Assembly: GCA_039925865.1 (NCBI GenBank)
Contig: JBDSYA010000163.1
Location: 1-16,799 of the forward strand
Reading direction: 5' to 3'
DNA length: 16,799 nt
From: JBDSYA01 sp039925865
GTDB lineage: Bacteria > Bacteroidota > Ignavibacteria > Tepidaquicellales > Tepidaquicellaceae
This document shows, in pieces, positions 7,988-14,960 of this stretch; position 1 is the first letter of the stretch, and each line of letters begins with the position of its first letter. Below the pieces are notes generated by a model. That model searched no databases, was not told the origin of the DNA, and saw only the letters and a list, made by a program, of their open reading frames with translations. The translations under genes and the position numbers were made by a program.

Positions 7988-8950
7988 TTGACAATAAAAA
8001 ACAAAAAAATCTTATTAACCGGGGGCGCAGGTTTTATCGGCAGTACACTTGCAAACCGGCTGATTGAAAACAATGAGATCCTTATTTATGATAATTTTTC
8101 CCGTGATTCACTCAGGTACAAGAATATCAAAAGCGAGCATCTAAAAATTGTCAAAGATGATGTCCTGAACTTTGACTCCCTGAAAAAAAGTTGCGAAGAT
8201 TTCAGACCGGAGATAGTAATTCATTTAGCGGCTGTCGCGGGCATTGATACTGTTATAATTAATCCGGTAAAAACACTGGATGTAAATATCAACGGTACAT
8301 TTAATCTGCTTAAAGCACTTGAAAAATATTCGGGAAGACTTGAGAGAGTATTGGATTTTTCAACAAGTGAAGTGCTGGGTTCATATGCTTACAAGTCAAC
8401 TGAAAAATCTCATACTAATTTTGCTCCGGTAGGAGAAGCACGATGGACGTATTCGATCAGCAAAGTTGCCGGTGAACATATCGTCCACAGTTTTTATAAG
8501 CAATTTGGTTATCCGTGCGTAACTGTCAGGCCATTTAACATTTACGGGCCGGGACAGGTAGGTGAAGGCGCGATCCAGATATTCATAAAGAATGTAGTTT
8601 TAAAAAAAGACATACAGATCCATGGCGATGGAGATCAGATAAGATCATGGTGCTATATCGATGACATGATCGATGGCATTGAGCTTTGTCTGATAAATAA
8701 AAAAGCAATTGGTGAAGTAATCAATATAGGAAATCCTAAAGGTACAATCACGATCTCTTCCCTTGCAGAAAAGATTGTTGCGCTGTGTGAATCAGGATCT
8801 GAAATAGTATATGTTCCTAAAAATTATGTCGATGTTGAGCTTAGAATTCCAAGCATTGAAAAAGCAAAAAATCTTCTGGGCTTTATTCCTAAGATAGATC
8901 TTAATGAAGGGATTAAACGGACATTTGAATGGTATAAAAAAAATCATTAG
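7988..8950 (+). CDS. NAD-dependent sugar epimerase/dehydratase (extended SDR)
   Basis: This 320-residue extended short-chain dehydrogenase acts on nucleotide sugars. The Rossmann motif TGGAGFIGS is at 11-19, the ribose-binding acidic residue in IYDNFS near 35, HLAAVAG at 79-85, the catalytic Ser/Thr in STSEVLG at 125-130, and the YxxxK pair at Y155/K159 (YSISKVAGEH). Substrate-side motifs RPFNIYGPGQ (181-190) and HGDGDQIRSWCYIDD (212-226) place it near UDP-glucose 4-epimerase, UDP-glucuronate decarboxylase and dTDP-glucose 4,6-dehydratase relatives. A single reaction cannot be chosen from motifs alone. The start is TTG at 7988; no in-frame ATG is available and the N-terminus (MTIKNKKILLTGG) is complete. 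It lies 6 nt after the acyltransferase and 5 nt before the amidohydrolase, so it likely supplies the modified sugar for this cluster. Confidence 0.88.
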   Translation: MTIKNKKILLTGGAGFIGSTLANRLIENNEILIYDNFSRDSLRYKNIKSEHLKIVKDDVLNFDSLKKSCEDFRPEIVIHLAAVAGIDTVIINPVKTLDVNINGTFNLLKALEKYSGRLERVLDFSTSEVLGSYAYKSTEKSHTNFAPVGEARWTYSISKVAGEHIVHSFYKQFGYPCVTVRPFNIYGPGQVGEGAIQIFIKNVVLKKDIQIHGDGDQIRSWCYIDDMIDGIELCLINKKAIGEVINIGNPKGTITISSLAEKIVALCESGSEIVYVPKNYVDVELRIPSIEKAKNLLGFIPKIDLNEGIKRTFEWYKKNH

Positions 8951-8955
8951 ACTGC

Positions 8956-9690
8956 ATGAAAATTATTGATGCTCATATACACATCGGAAAGTGGAGTGAA
9001 ATTTTCATGAGCTATGAATCAACTGTAGCCGAAGCTATCCGCGTCTTAAAAGAATCAGGTGTTGATGCAGCAGTGTGCATGCCGACTGATAATACTTCCA
9101 ATGAAAAACTTTTTAGACAGACTCATAATAATCCTGATTTCAAATTTTATTATAACGCCTGGATAAATCCTTCTGATACAGAGCTTGATGATTTTCTAAA
9201 AAAAAACATCTGTAATATTTCATTATTTAAGATCCATCCGTCAATTCAGAAAAAAAGAATAACAGATAGGTCTTATGAAAAATATATTCAGCTTGCAGTT
9301 AATAATAAAAAACCAATCGTTGTACACTGCGGCCGGTGGCAGGAAATTGCCGGATACAAATTCCCTCTTGAACTGGCAGAAAAATATTCCGGACTGACTT
9401 TAATACTTGCTCATCTGGGCGGTGATCAGCCCTCGCTCTATTTGCAGTGCGCTGAAGAAATAAAAGAGAAAAAATTTAAAAATGTTTATCTAGGTACGGA
9501 ATCAGTGAGAGAATTTTATTTTGTCAATAAACTTGTCCATACGGTGGGGGCTGATAAAGTTATTTTTGGAAGTGATTATAATTTAGGATTACCTTTGACT
9601 TATATCCCGATAGTGGAATCTTTAAATATTCCTTCTTCTGATAAAGAACTTATCTTTTCAGAAAATATCCTCAGACTGATCAAGAATTAA
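8956..9690 (+). CDS. Amidohydrolase-2 family metal-dependent hydrolase
   Basis: The 244-residue TIM-barrel hydrolase has the usual metal-ligand signature: DAHIHIG with H7/H9, FKIHPS around 91-96, VVHCG with H124, ILAHLGG with H153, and FGSDYN with D207. It is compact compared with typical amidohydrolase-2 proteins (about 280-350 residues) but all ligand positions are present, so I judge it intact. Family members hydrolyse or decarboxylate small substrates such as lactones, amides and carboxylated aromatics; the substrate here is unknown. Its place directly after the nucleotide-sugar epimerase suggests a sugar-derived substrate, for example deacylation or lactone opening, but this is inference. 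The last 33 bases overlap the 3' end of the converging DUF952 gene. It is the final gene of the rightward run. Confidence 0.8.
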   Translation: MKIIDAHIHIGKWSEIFMSYESTVAEAIRVLKESGVDAAVCMPTDNTSNEKLFRQTHNNPDFKFYYNAWINPSDTELDDFLKKNICNISLFKIHPSIQKKRITDRSYEKYIQLAVNNKKPIVVHCGRWQEIAGYKFPLELAEKYSGLTLILAHLGGDQPSLYLQCAEEIKEKKFKNVYLGTESVREFYFVNKLVHTVGADKVIFGSDYNLGLPLTYIPIVESLNIPSSDKELIFSENILRLIKN

Positions 9691-10035
9691 TTTACTTCCT
9701 TCAGATTTTTCTAAAGACTGTATAGTTTCTTTTGTGATCAAATTTGTTTCTATAAAATCAACAACGGCGTTAGTATTGAGAAGGCCATAAATGTGAGGAA
9801 ATTTATAATTTGAATTATACAGATCTTCATAGATAATATCCGGCGTAACTTTTTTTTCATCTATACACAAAATCACCAGATCAAATTGCCCTTTGAAAAA
9901 TTTATCAGCCGTCTCTTCGAGTTTTTCTAAGGGAGAGCAGTGAATAAATCCTTCTTCAACTAATGACCCGGTTTTGTATTTACCATTTGGTTTAGAATCA
10001 TCCCAATCTTTTCTGTTGGCTATATGATAAATCAT
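9658..10035 (-). CDS. DUF952 domain protein
   Basis: The 125-residue cytoplasmic protein matches the DUF952 pattern closely: IYHIANRKDW at the N-terminus, a GKYKTGSLVEEGFIHCS block (18-34), FFKGQFDLVILCID (46-59), and FPHIYGLLNTNAVV (79-92). The conserved His/Cys/Ser in GFIHCS and the HIYG motif are intact. The family has no settled biochemical function that I can name; it is related in fold to ADP-ribose-handling domains, which I note only as a possibility. About 20 residues after the domain (ending QSEDIF) are encoded inside the 3' end of the opposite-strand amidohydrolase gene. The gene follows the methyltransferase after 6 nt, so the two are probably one small leftward operon. Confidence 0.85.
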   Translation of the reverse strand: MIYHIANRKDWDDSKPNGKYKTGSLVEEGFIHCSPLEKLEETADKFFKGQFDLVILCIDEKKVTPDIIYEDLYNSNYKFPHIYGLLNTNAVVDFIETNLITKETIQSLEKSEGSKLILDQSEDIF

Positions 10036-10041
10036 TTATCA

Positions 10042-10635
10042 TTAAATTTTCTTTGCAACAATATTGAAAAAATGCCAATGCTTCATTTTTCCTGCTGCAG
10101 TTTGGTCATCCTTTTCAATTTCTCCGATCAGTTCGATTTTAAATTTGGAAAACATTTCCAGAATTTCTTTCCGGGTGTGTCTTACCAGATCTTTCCATTC
10201 ATCTTTCATTCCAAAAAACTGACCACTGAATCTTCCGCCTTTATTAATATTTAAAACAATGTTACTCCATAATTTTTTGAAATGCTCTTCAGGGCAAAAG
10301 GGAAGCGTGAAGCTCGCATTTACAAGATCACATTTCTTCCAGTCAATATCCTCGAAAGAAGCTATCTGAACCTTAAGTTTTTTTTTATATTTATTTAGCA
10401 GCGGCTCGAGATAAAATAATATATCAGGGTTGCTGTCAGTAGCTGTGACTTCCCACCCGTTCAAAAGCAATTCAGATGTATCATTGCCTGGACCGCATCC
10501 AAGATCAAAACATTTCCCGGCAGCAGTTTTCTCTTCAGTAATTTTTTTTAAGGCAAACAAAAGTGTATCACGCGGCGGATTATTTTTCCTTGCTTTATTA
10601 TAATCATTCCAGTTGAAATTGTTTTTCAAGGTCAT
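10042..10635 (-). CDS. Class I SAM-dependent methyltransferase (TehB-like)
   Basis: The 197-residue protein has a class I methyltransferase core: motif I FDLGCGPGNDT at 43-53, the acidic residue closing strand 2 in VTATDSNP (D67), FEDIDW at 94-99, and the motif IV region DLVNASFTLPF at 103-113 followed by a helix EEHFKKLWSNI and KGGRFSGQFFG. The NASFTLPF..EEHF arrangement resembles TehB/small-molecule methyltransferases more than protein or rRNA ones. The substrate is unknown. ATG start at 10635; a possible TAAAAT -10 on the minus strand lies only 8 bases upstream, so the message may be nearly leaderless (weak evidence). It is transcribed leftward, away from the glycan gene at 10996, and is the first gene of a two-gene unit with the DUF952 protein. 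This pair looks like a separate unit set inside the glycan region. Confidence 0.85.
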   Translation of the reverse strand: MTLKNNFNWNDYNKARKNNPPRDTLLFALKKITEEKTAAGKCFDLGCGPGNDTSELLLNGWEVTATDSNPDILFYLEPLLNKYKKKLKVQIASFEDIDWKKCDLVNASFTLPFCPEEHFKKLWSNIVLNINKGGRFSGQFFGMKDEWKDLVRHTRKEILEMFSKFKIELIGEIEKDDQTAAGKMKHWHFFNIVAKKI

Positions 10636-10714
10636 TTTAATTTATTTTATGAATATAAATCACATCAGTCCAAAACGATGTAATTTTATAAATTGAAAAT
10701 TTTTCATTTTTCCG

Positions 10715-10746
10715 CGGCAGAGTTTCGTGAATTACCGAACTCGCCG
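10715..10746. repeat. Hairpin-forming inverted repeat
   Basis: CGGC-A-GAGTT (10715-10724) pairs with AACTC-GCCG (10738-10746), giving a nine-base-pair stem with one bulged A and a 13-base loop. It has no T-tract on the plus-strand side and lies upstream of both neighbouring genes, so it is not an obvious terminator. It may be a structured leader element or part of a degraded palindromic repeat. Confidence 0.55.
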
Positions 10747-10815
10747 TATGAATGTAGAGACGAGATTCAAGCCTTAACCGCCCCCTGCCCTCAATGCCAT
10801 TAAGTATAAGAATAA

Positions 10816-10828
10816 AAACTTCCGAAGT
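10816..10828. repeat. Dyad copy 1 (AAACTTCCGAAGT)
   Basis: ACTTC-C-GAAGT is a perfect 5+1+5 dyad. The 13-base string is the exact reverse complement of 10870-10882. The two dyad centres, 10823 and 10875, are 52 bases apart. The pair could be operator half-sites for a regulator of the divergent genes or the arms of a small mobile palindrome. Confidence 0.55.
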
Positions 10829-10867
10829 CTAAATTAATATCTTAAAATCGTTGAAGCGCAGTAAATA

Positions 10868-10882
10868 AAACTTCGGAAGTTT
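10868..10882. repeat. Dyad copy 2 (AAACTTCGGAAGTTT)
   Basis: This is a 15-base perfect odd palindrome, AAACTTC-G-GAAGTTT. Thirteen of its bases are the reverse complement of copy 1. It lies about 115 bases before the glycosyltransferase start at 10996, a position compatible with an activator or repressor site. Confidence 0.55.
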
Positions 10883-10995
10883 ATCAGCTCTGATCATTCA
10901 TTCAATTACAAGATAAATCATTGATCCATAATTTTAAAGTCTTTGAATTGATATCAGTTTTACGTTTTATCTCTCGTTCAAAATAAATAATTTAA

Positions 10996-12078
10996 TTGCA
11001 AAAGAATAAATTTTTGTCCCTGAAGATCTTACACATCGCGCCACAAAACTTTGCCGGAATGCCATTTGATTTTGTCAGAATGCACAGGACGTTTGGTGCA
11101 GAATCCCGCTTAATTACTCTTTTCCAAAACCCCATTAATTTTGAAGAAGATATTTGCCTGGGATTTAAACTTCCTGCCGGAAAGAGCGCTAAACTCTGGC
11201 GTGATTCTAAAATCAAAAATGATATTAAACCTGAACTTAAATATATCCTGCCAAAAAATATTCCGGAAAAAATATATTTTTATTTAAGAGATGTTAAAAA
11301 TAAAAAAAAGATTTATGATGCTGTGAACAATTACGGACTTTTTGACTATGATATTTATCACTTTGACGGAGGAATGGATTTTTTTCGTGATCTTAGATTT
11401 GCAAAGGAAATAAAGAAGCGCAAAAAAAAAATTGTTTGTTGTTATTTTGGAAGTGACCTGAGGTCCCGCGGAATATTTAAAGGGCTTGACGGTATGAGCG
11501 ACCTTAACCTTACTGTTGAATTCGATCATTTGTCTATTCATAAAAATATTAATTTACTGTATTTTCCTTTTAATGAAAATGAGTTTGAAATAAAAAGGAG
11601 AAATAACCCTAAACTAAAAATTGTTCATTCACCCACAAACAGAAAATATAAAGGGACTGACAAGATCCTCAATGTAATTTCTGAAGTCGGTAAAATAAGA
11701 AATATAGAATTCATACTTATGGAAAATGCTGAGCGAAGTAAAGTGCTTGAGATAAAGAGCAACTGCGATCTGGCGATAGACCAGGTTGGGGGTGAGTTTG
11801 GTGGTTCGGGCTATGGAAAAAATTCTATTGAAAATCTGTCAATGGGCGTGCCTACATTCACCGAATTTTCAGATGATTATCTGAATCACATCAGAAATAA
11901 TCCGTTTATAAATTCTACAATAGATACGTTAAAAGAAAATTTATTAAAAGTTATCGACGATGAAGATTTCCGCAAACAGCTGATTTCAAAAGGCAGGAAA
12001 TGGGTTGAAGACAACCACTCATTTACTGCGGTTAATAAAACACTTTTTGAGTATTATGAAAAGTTTGAAATAATTTAA
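10996..12078 (+). CDS. GT-B fold glycosyltransferase (GT4-like)
   Basis: The 360-residue cytoplasmic or membrane-associated protein looks like a divergent GT-B (GT1/GT4 group) glycosyltransferase. It opens with KILHIAPQNFAGMPFDFVRMHR (10-31), the usual first strand and helix, and has VCCYFGSDLRSRG (147-159) in the N-terminal domain. The C-terminal domain begins near IVHSPTNRKYKGTDKIL (209-225), the family's link strand and K.GTD loop, and carries CDLAIDQVGGEFGGSGYGKNSIENLSMGVPTF (257-288), the position of the nucleotide-sugar-binding E...E/A.GVP motif. The typical final helix (ISKGRKWVEDNHSF) is present. The start is TTG at 10996; a second TTG at 11014 (MSLKILHIAPQ) is equally plausible. It overlaps the flippase gene by one base, so it probably adds a sugar to the lipid-linked unit that the flippase exports. 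Donor sugar unknown. Confidence 0.82.
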   Translation: MQKNKFLSLKILHIAPQNFAGMPFDFVRMHRTFGAESRLITLFQNPINFEEDICLGFKLPAGKSAKLWRDSKIKNDIKPELKYILPKNIPEKIYFYLRDVKNKKKIYDAVNNYGLFDYDIYHFDGGMDFFRDLRFAKEIKKRKKKIVCCYFGSDLRSRGIFKGLDGMSDLNLTVEFDHLSIHKNINLLYFPFNENEFEIKRRNNPKLKIVHSPTNRKYKGTDKILNVISEVGKIRNIEFILMENAERSKVLEIKSNCDLAIDQVGGEFGGSGYGKNSIENLSMGVPTFTEFSDDYLNHIRNNPFINSTIDTLKENLLKVIDDEDFRKQLISKGRKWVEDNHSFTAVNKTLFEYYEKFEII

Positions 12079-13547
12079 TGAACAGATCTCCCGTAAAAGA
12101 ATTATTCTCGCACACTATGATCTATGGAGTGGGAATAATGCTGAATAAATCCGTCAATTTTATTCTTCTCCCTGTTTATACAAAATATTTCACCCCCGAA
12201 CAGGTAGGCATGCTTACTCTGATCCTGTCACTTTCTTTTTTCCTGGGAATCATTTACACATTCGGGCTTGAAACGGCTTTTATGAAATTTTTTATTGATG
12301 CTAAAGATATTATGTCGAAGGCCGAAATTTATTCTTCCATCCTGATTTTCCTCACGCTGACTTCGATCATAATATCCATGATCGTATATATTTTTTCCTC
12401 TAATATCATTGATCTTATAGGTTTTGAAAACTCAAGCGAAAGCAATTTGCTTCTTCAAATACTTTGTATCGTTATGTTCCTCGATACTTTATACAGATTT
12501 CCCCTACTTCTTTTCCGTGCTGAATTAAATACAAAGACTTATGCAGTTGTAAATCTTGTGTCATTTATTATAAATCTCACAGGTAACATTATACTTATAA
12601 TATTCTTTGGTATGGGTGTGGAAGCCGTTTTAATTTGTTACATAATTTCAACGCTGTCAACTTTAATAATTGGACTGATCCTGACAAAAAAACATTTATT
12701 GTTGAAAATATCTTATGGCCTGATCAAACAGCTTCTCACTTTTGGAAATAAATTTATTTATATCGGATTGTTTTTAATTTTGATCGATGTTTCCGACAGG
12801 TTCTTCCTCAAATATTACTTTAATGAAAGCATTGTCGGGATTTATTCTGCAAATTACAGGCTGGCTTCAGTGATGGGTTTTATGATTGCTGCATTTAAAT
12901 TTTCATGGACTCCTTATTTTATGAATTTGTCCTCTCATCCCGACAATAAAAAAATCATTGCAACAATATTTACATATTTTATTTTCTCAGGTCTTTTCCT
13001 GTTTTTAATATTTTCAATTTTCATGGATCATCTAGTGCAAATTTCTTTTTTCGGCCTGAATCTTCTTGACATAAACTACTGGCAGGGCTTGAATATTATA
13101 CCCATGGTCCTGCTTGCGTATTTTTTTTCAGGTATTTATTCCCTGCTTAATGCTGCGCCATTTTTTACGGATAATACTGGATCGCTTTTTGCGTTCGCAC
13201 TTTCAGGGCTTATCATAAACATGCTGTTTAATTTTTTATTAATTCCTTTCATGGGAATGAAAGGCGCGGCTTTAGCGACAATGGTTACGTATGCATTGAT
13301 GTCTGTAATAATCTATATTTATTCACAGAAGATCTATAAAATTGAATACGAGTGGAATACAATATTGAAGCTCGCCGTAGTAAGTATATTAGTTTTTGTT
13401 GCCGGATATTTTTTCGTGAACAGAATGAAGTTAGATGAGTATCTGATAATTGGGATTGATATTTTGCTGATCCTTGTCTTCCTGGCAACTATTAATTATT
13501 TTAAAATTATAGATCTCAGAAAAGTAAAAATGTTATGGAAGAAATAG
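12078..13547 (+). CDS. Wzx-like oligosaccharide flippase (MOP superfamily)
   Basis: The 489-residue protein has about 12-14 hydrophobic segments along its length and the N-terminal features of polysaccharide flippases of the MVF/Wzx group: GVGIMLNKSVNFILLPVYTKYFTPEQVGMLTL (17-48), then GLETAFMKFF (63-72). Basic or acidic residues sit between helices (FRAELNTKTYAVVN near 136-149, SDRFFLKYYFNESIVGIYS near 239-257) as in the family. Such proteins translocate undecaprenyl-linked oligosaccharides from the inner to the outer leaflet of the cytoplasmic membrane. The gene begins within the stop codon of the preceding glycosyltransferase (TAATG), which supports co-translation. Its TAG is separated by a single base from the opposite-strand GlmM stop, so there is no room for an ordinary terminator. 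I see no Wzy polymerase or chain-length regulator nearby, so where it fits in the pathway is inferred. Confidence 0.9.
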   Translation: MNRSPVKELFSHTMIYGVGIMLNKSVNFILLPVYTKYFTPEQVGMLTLILSLSFFLGIIYTFGLETAFMKFFIDAKDIMSKAEIYSSILIFLTLTSIIISMIVYIFSSNIIDLIGFENSSESNLLLQILCIVMFLDTLYRFPLLLFRAELNTKTYAVVNLVSFIINLTGNIILIIFFGMGVEAVLICYIISTLSTLIIGLILTKKHLLLKISYGLIKQLLTFGNKFIYIGLFLILIDVSDRFFLKYYFNESIVGIYSANYRLASVMGFMIAAFKFSWTPYFMNLSSHPDNKKIIATIFTYFIFSGLFLFLIFSIFMDHLVQISFFGLNLLDINYWQGLNIIPMVLLAYFFSGIYSLLNAAPFFTDNTGSLFAFALSGLIINMLFNFLLIPFMGMKGAALATMVTYALMSVIIYIYSQKIYKIEYEWNTILKLAVVSILVFVAGYFFVNRMKLDEYLIIGIDILLILVFLATINYFKIIDLRKVKMLWKK

Positions 13548-13548
13548 A

Positions 13549-14946
13549 TCACTTAACTGATTTTGATTCTTTCCTGATCAATTGTAAAAACATTTCCTGA
13601 TGTTTCTTTGCTTCAAGTTCTGTTCCTGCTTCAGTTATTATCCTGATAACAGGTTCAGTATTTGATTTTCTCATGTGAACCCAAAAGTCCTCAAAATCAA
13701 TTTTTAATCCATCATTATTCCAAATTTGTTTGTAATTATTCATATCAGAATATTTTTGTTCAATAGATTTTAAAACTTTATCAGGATCTTTCACATTATC
13801 GATTTTTACTTTTGATATGAAATATTGAGGCATGGATCTTTTGTAACTGCTCACCTTACCGCTAAAGTCTGCAATCTCATTCAACACAAACGCAATTCCT
13901 GCAAGTGAATCTCTTCCATAATGAAGTTCAGGATAAATAACACCTCCGCTTCCTTCTCCGCCTACAACAGATCTTCTTCGTATCATTTCCTTAACAACGT
14001 TTATTTCTCCCACAGGACTTCTGTAAACTTTCGCATTATGCCTGGCGGCAATATCATCAACTGATCTTGTAGTTGATAAATTAACAGTAACGTTTTTATT
14101 TTTCGCAATAGAGTTTTTCAGAACAAAGTTTGCAACTGTCGCAATTGTATTTTCTTCGCTGAATGGTTCACCTGTTTCAGTTATCAGTACTAATCTGTCA
14201 GCATCGGGATCGACAGAAATACCAAGATCTGCTTTATTTTTTTTTACGGATATTGCGAGAGACCTCAGGTGTTCAGGAATAGGTTCAGGGTTGTGAGGGA
14301 AAACTCCGGATCCGTCACAGTAAAGCGGGATAAATTTACAATCGAGTTTCTCAAGAAGCATCTGAACAATTAAAGATCCTGAAGAGTTAACCGCATCGAC
14401 TACAACTTTAAATTTCTTTTTCCGGATCTTGTTTACATCTAATATCCTGATTTTCAAAACTTTTTCCACATGCTTATCCAGCCACGTGTTATCATCTATT
14501 ACAGTTTTCATTTTGCTTATCTCAGCAAAAGTAAAAACATTTTTTTCTGCAATTTTAATAAGACCTTTAACCTGAAATTCATCCAGAAAAGTACCGTCGG
14601 GATTTAAAAATTTCATCCCATTCCACATTTGCGGATTATGAGAAGCTGTTATTGATATTCCTCCGGAGCACTTTAAATTTTCAGTCGCTATCTGAATGGT
14701 AGGGGTTGGCGCAATACCTATGTTTATTACTTCAAATCCATGCAAAGCCAGAATGCTAATGACCATGTTTGCGATAACTTCTCCATGTAATCTGCCATCT
14801 CTTCCTAAGACAATTCTTGATTTTGTTTTATAATTTTGTTTGCAGTATGAGGCATACGCAGAAGTAAATTTATTTATATTATACGGGTTAAGATTATCAC
14901 CGATAATTCCCCTGACACCCGAAACTGACGCTATTATTTCAGACAA
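13549..14946 (-). CDS. glmM: Phosphoglucosamine mutase (Bacteroidota type)
   Basis: The 465-residue alpha-D-phosphohexomutase interconverts glucosamine 6-phosphate and glucosamine 1-phosphate on the way to UDP-GlcNAc. The active-site phosphoserine loop is TASHNP with S102, the Mg-binding loop DPDADR is at 246-251, the sugar-specificity loop GGEGSGG is at 329-335, and the phosphate-binding loop RKSNTEPVIR is at 426-435. The start (SVSGVRGIIGD) and the Q.WN..K.LN.DG.F spacing after TASHNP match the longer Bacteroidota GlmM rather than the roughly 445-residue E. coli form. A phosphomannomutase role cannot be fully excluded. The start codon is TTG at 14946; no in-frame ATG is available before the preceding gene. 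It follows the uridylyltransferase gene by 14 nt, which acts after it in the pathway, supporting the GlmM call. Confidence 0.88.
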   Translation of the reverse strand: MSEIIASVSGVRGIIGDNLNPYNINKFTSAYASYCKQNYKTKSRIVLGRDGRLHGEVIANMVISILALHGFEVINIGIAPTPTIQIATENLKCSGGISITASHNPQMWNGMKFLNPDGTFLDEFQVKGLIKIAEKNVFTFAEISKMKTVIDDNTWLDKHVEKVLKIRILDVNKIRKKKFKVVVDAVNSSGSLIVQMLLEKLDCKFIPLYCDGSGVFPHNPEPIPEHLRSLAISVKKNKADLGISVDPDADRLVLITETGEPFSEENTIATVANFVLKNSIAKNKNVTVNLSTTRSVDDIAARHNAKVYRSPVGEINVVKEMIRRRSVVGGEGSGGVIYPELHYGRDSLAGIAFVLNEIADFSGKVSSYKRSMPQYFISKVKIDNVKDPDKVLKSIEQKYSDMNNYKQIWNNDGLKIDFEDFWVHMRKSNTEPVIRIITEAGTELEAKKHQEMFLQLIRKESKSVK

Positions 14947-14960
14947 ATTAATAAAGTTAT

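Larger units (their letters stand above)
10636..10995. other. Divergent intergenic region with palindromes
   Basis: This 360-base stretch lies between divergent genes and contains no convincing coding frame. It holds a bulged hairpin (10715-10746), a possible remnant of a dispersed repeat (10753-10770), a locally C-rich stretch near 10776-10798 that stands out from the AT-rich surroundings, and two near-identical inverted dyads (10816-10828 and 10868-10882). Promoters for both directions should lie here. Weak candidates are GTCCAA/ATTTTA at 10668-10673 and 10644-10649 (minus strand, read TTGGAC/TAAAAT with an 18-base spacer) and a TTGAAT-16-TTTTAT match shortly before 10975 (plus strand). Neither is strong. 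Confidence 0.7.

Noticed and set aside
10024..10254. 76-codon plus-strand frame
   Set aside because: It lies wholly antisense to the methyltransferase, whose motifs are unmistakable, and its translation shows no recognisable domain.
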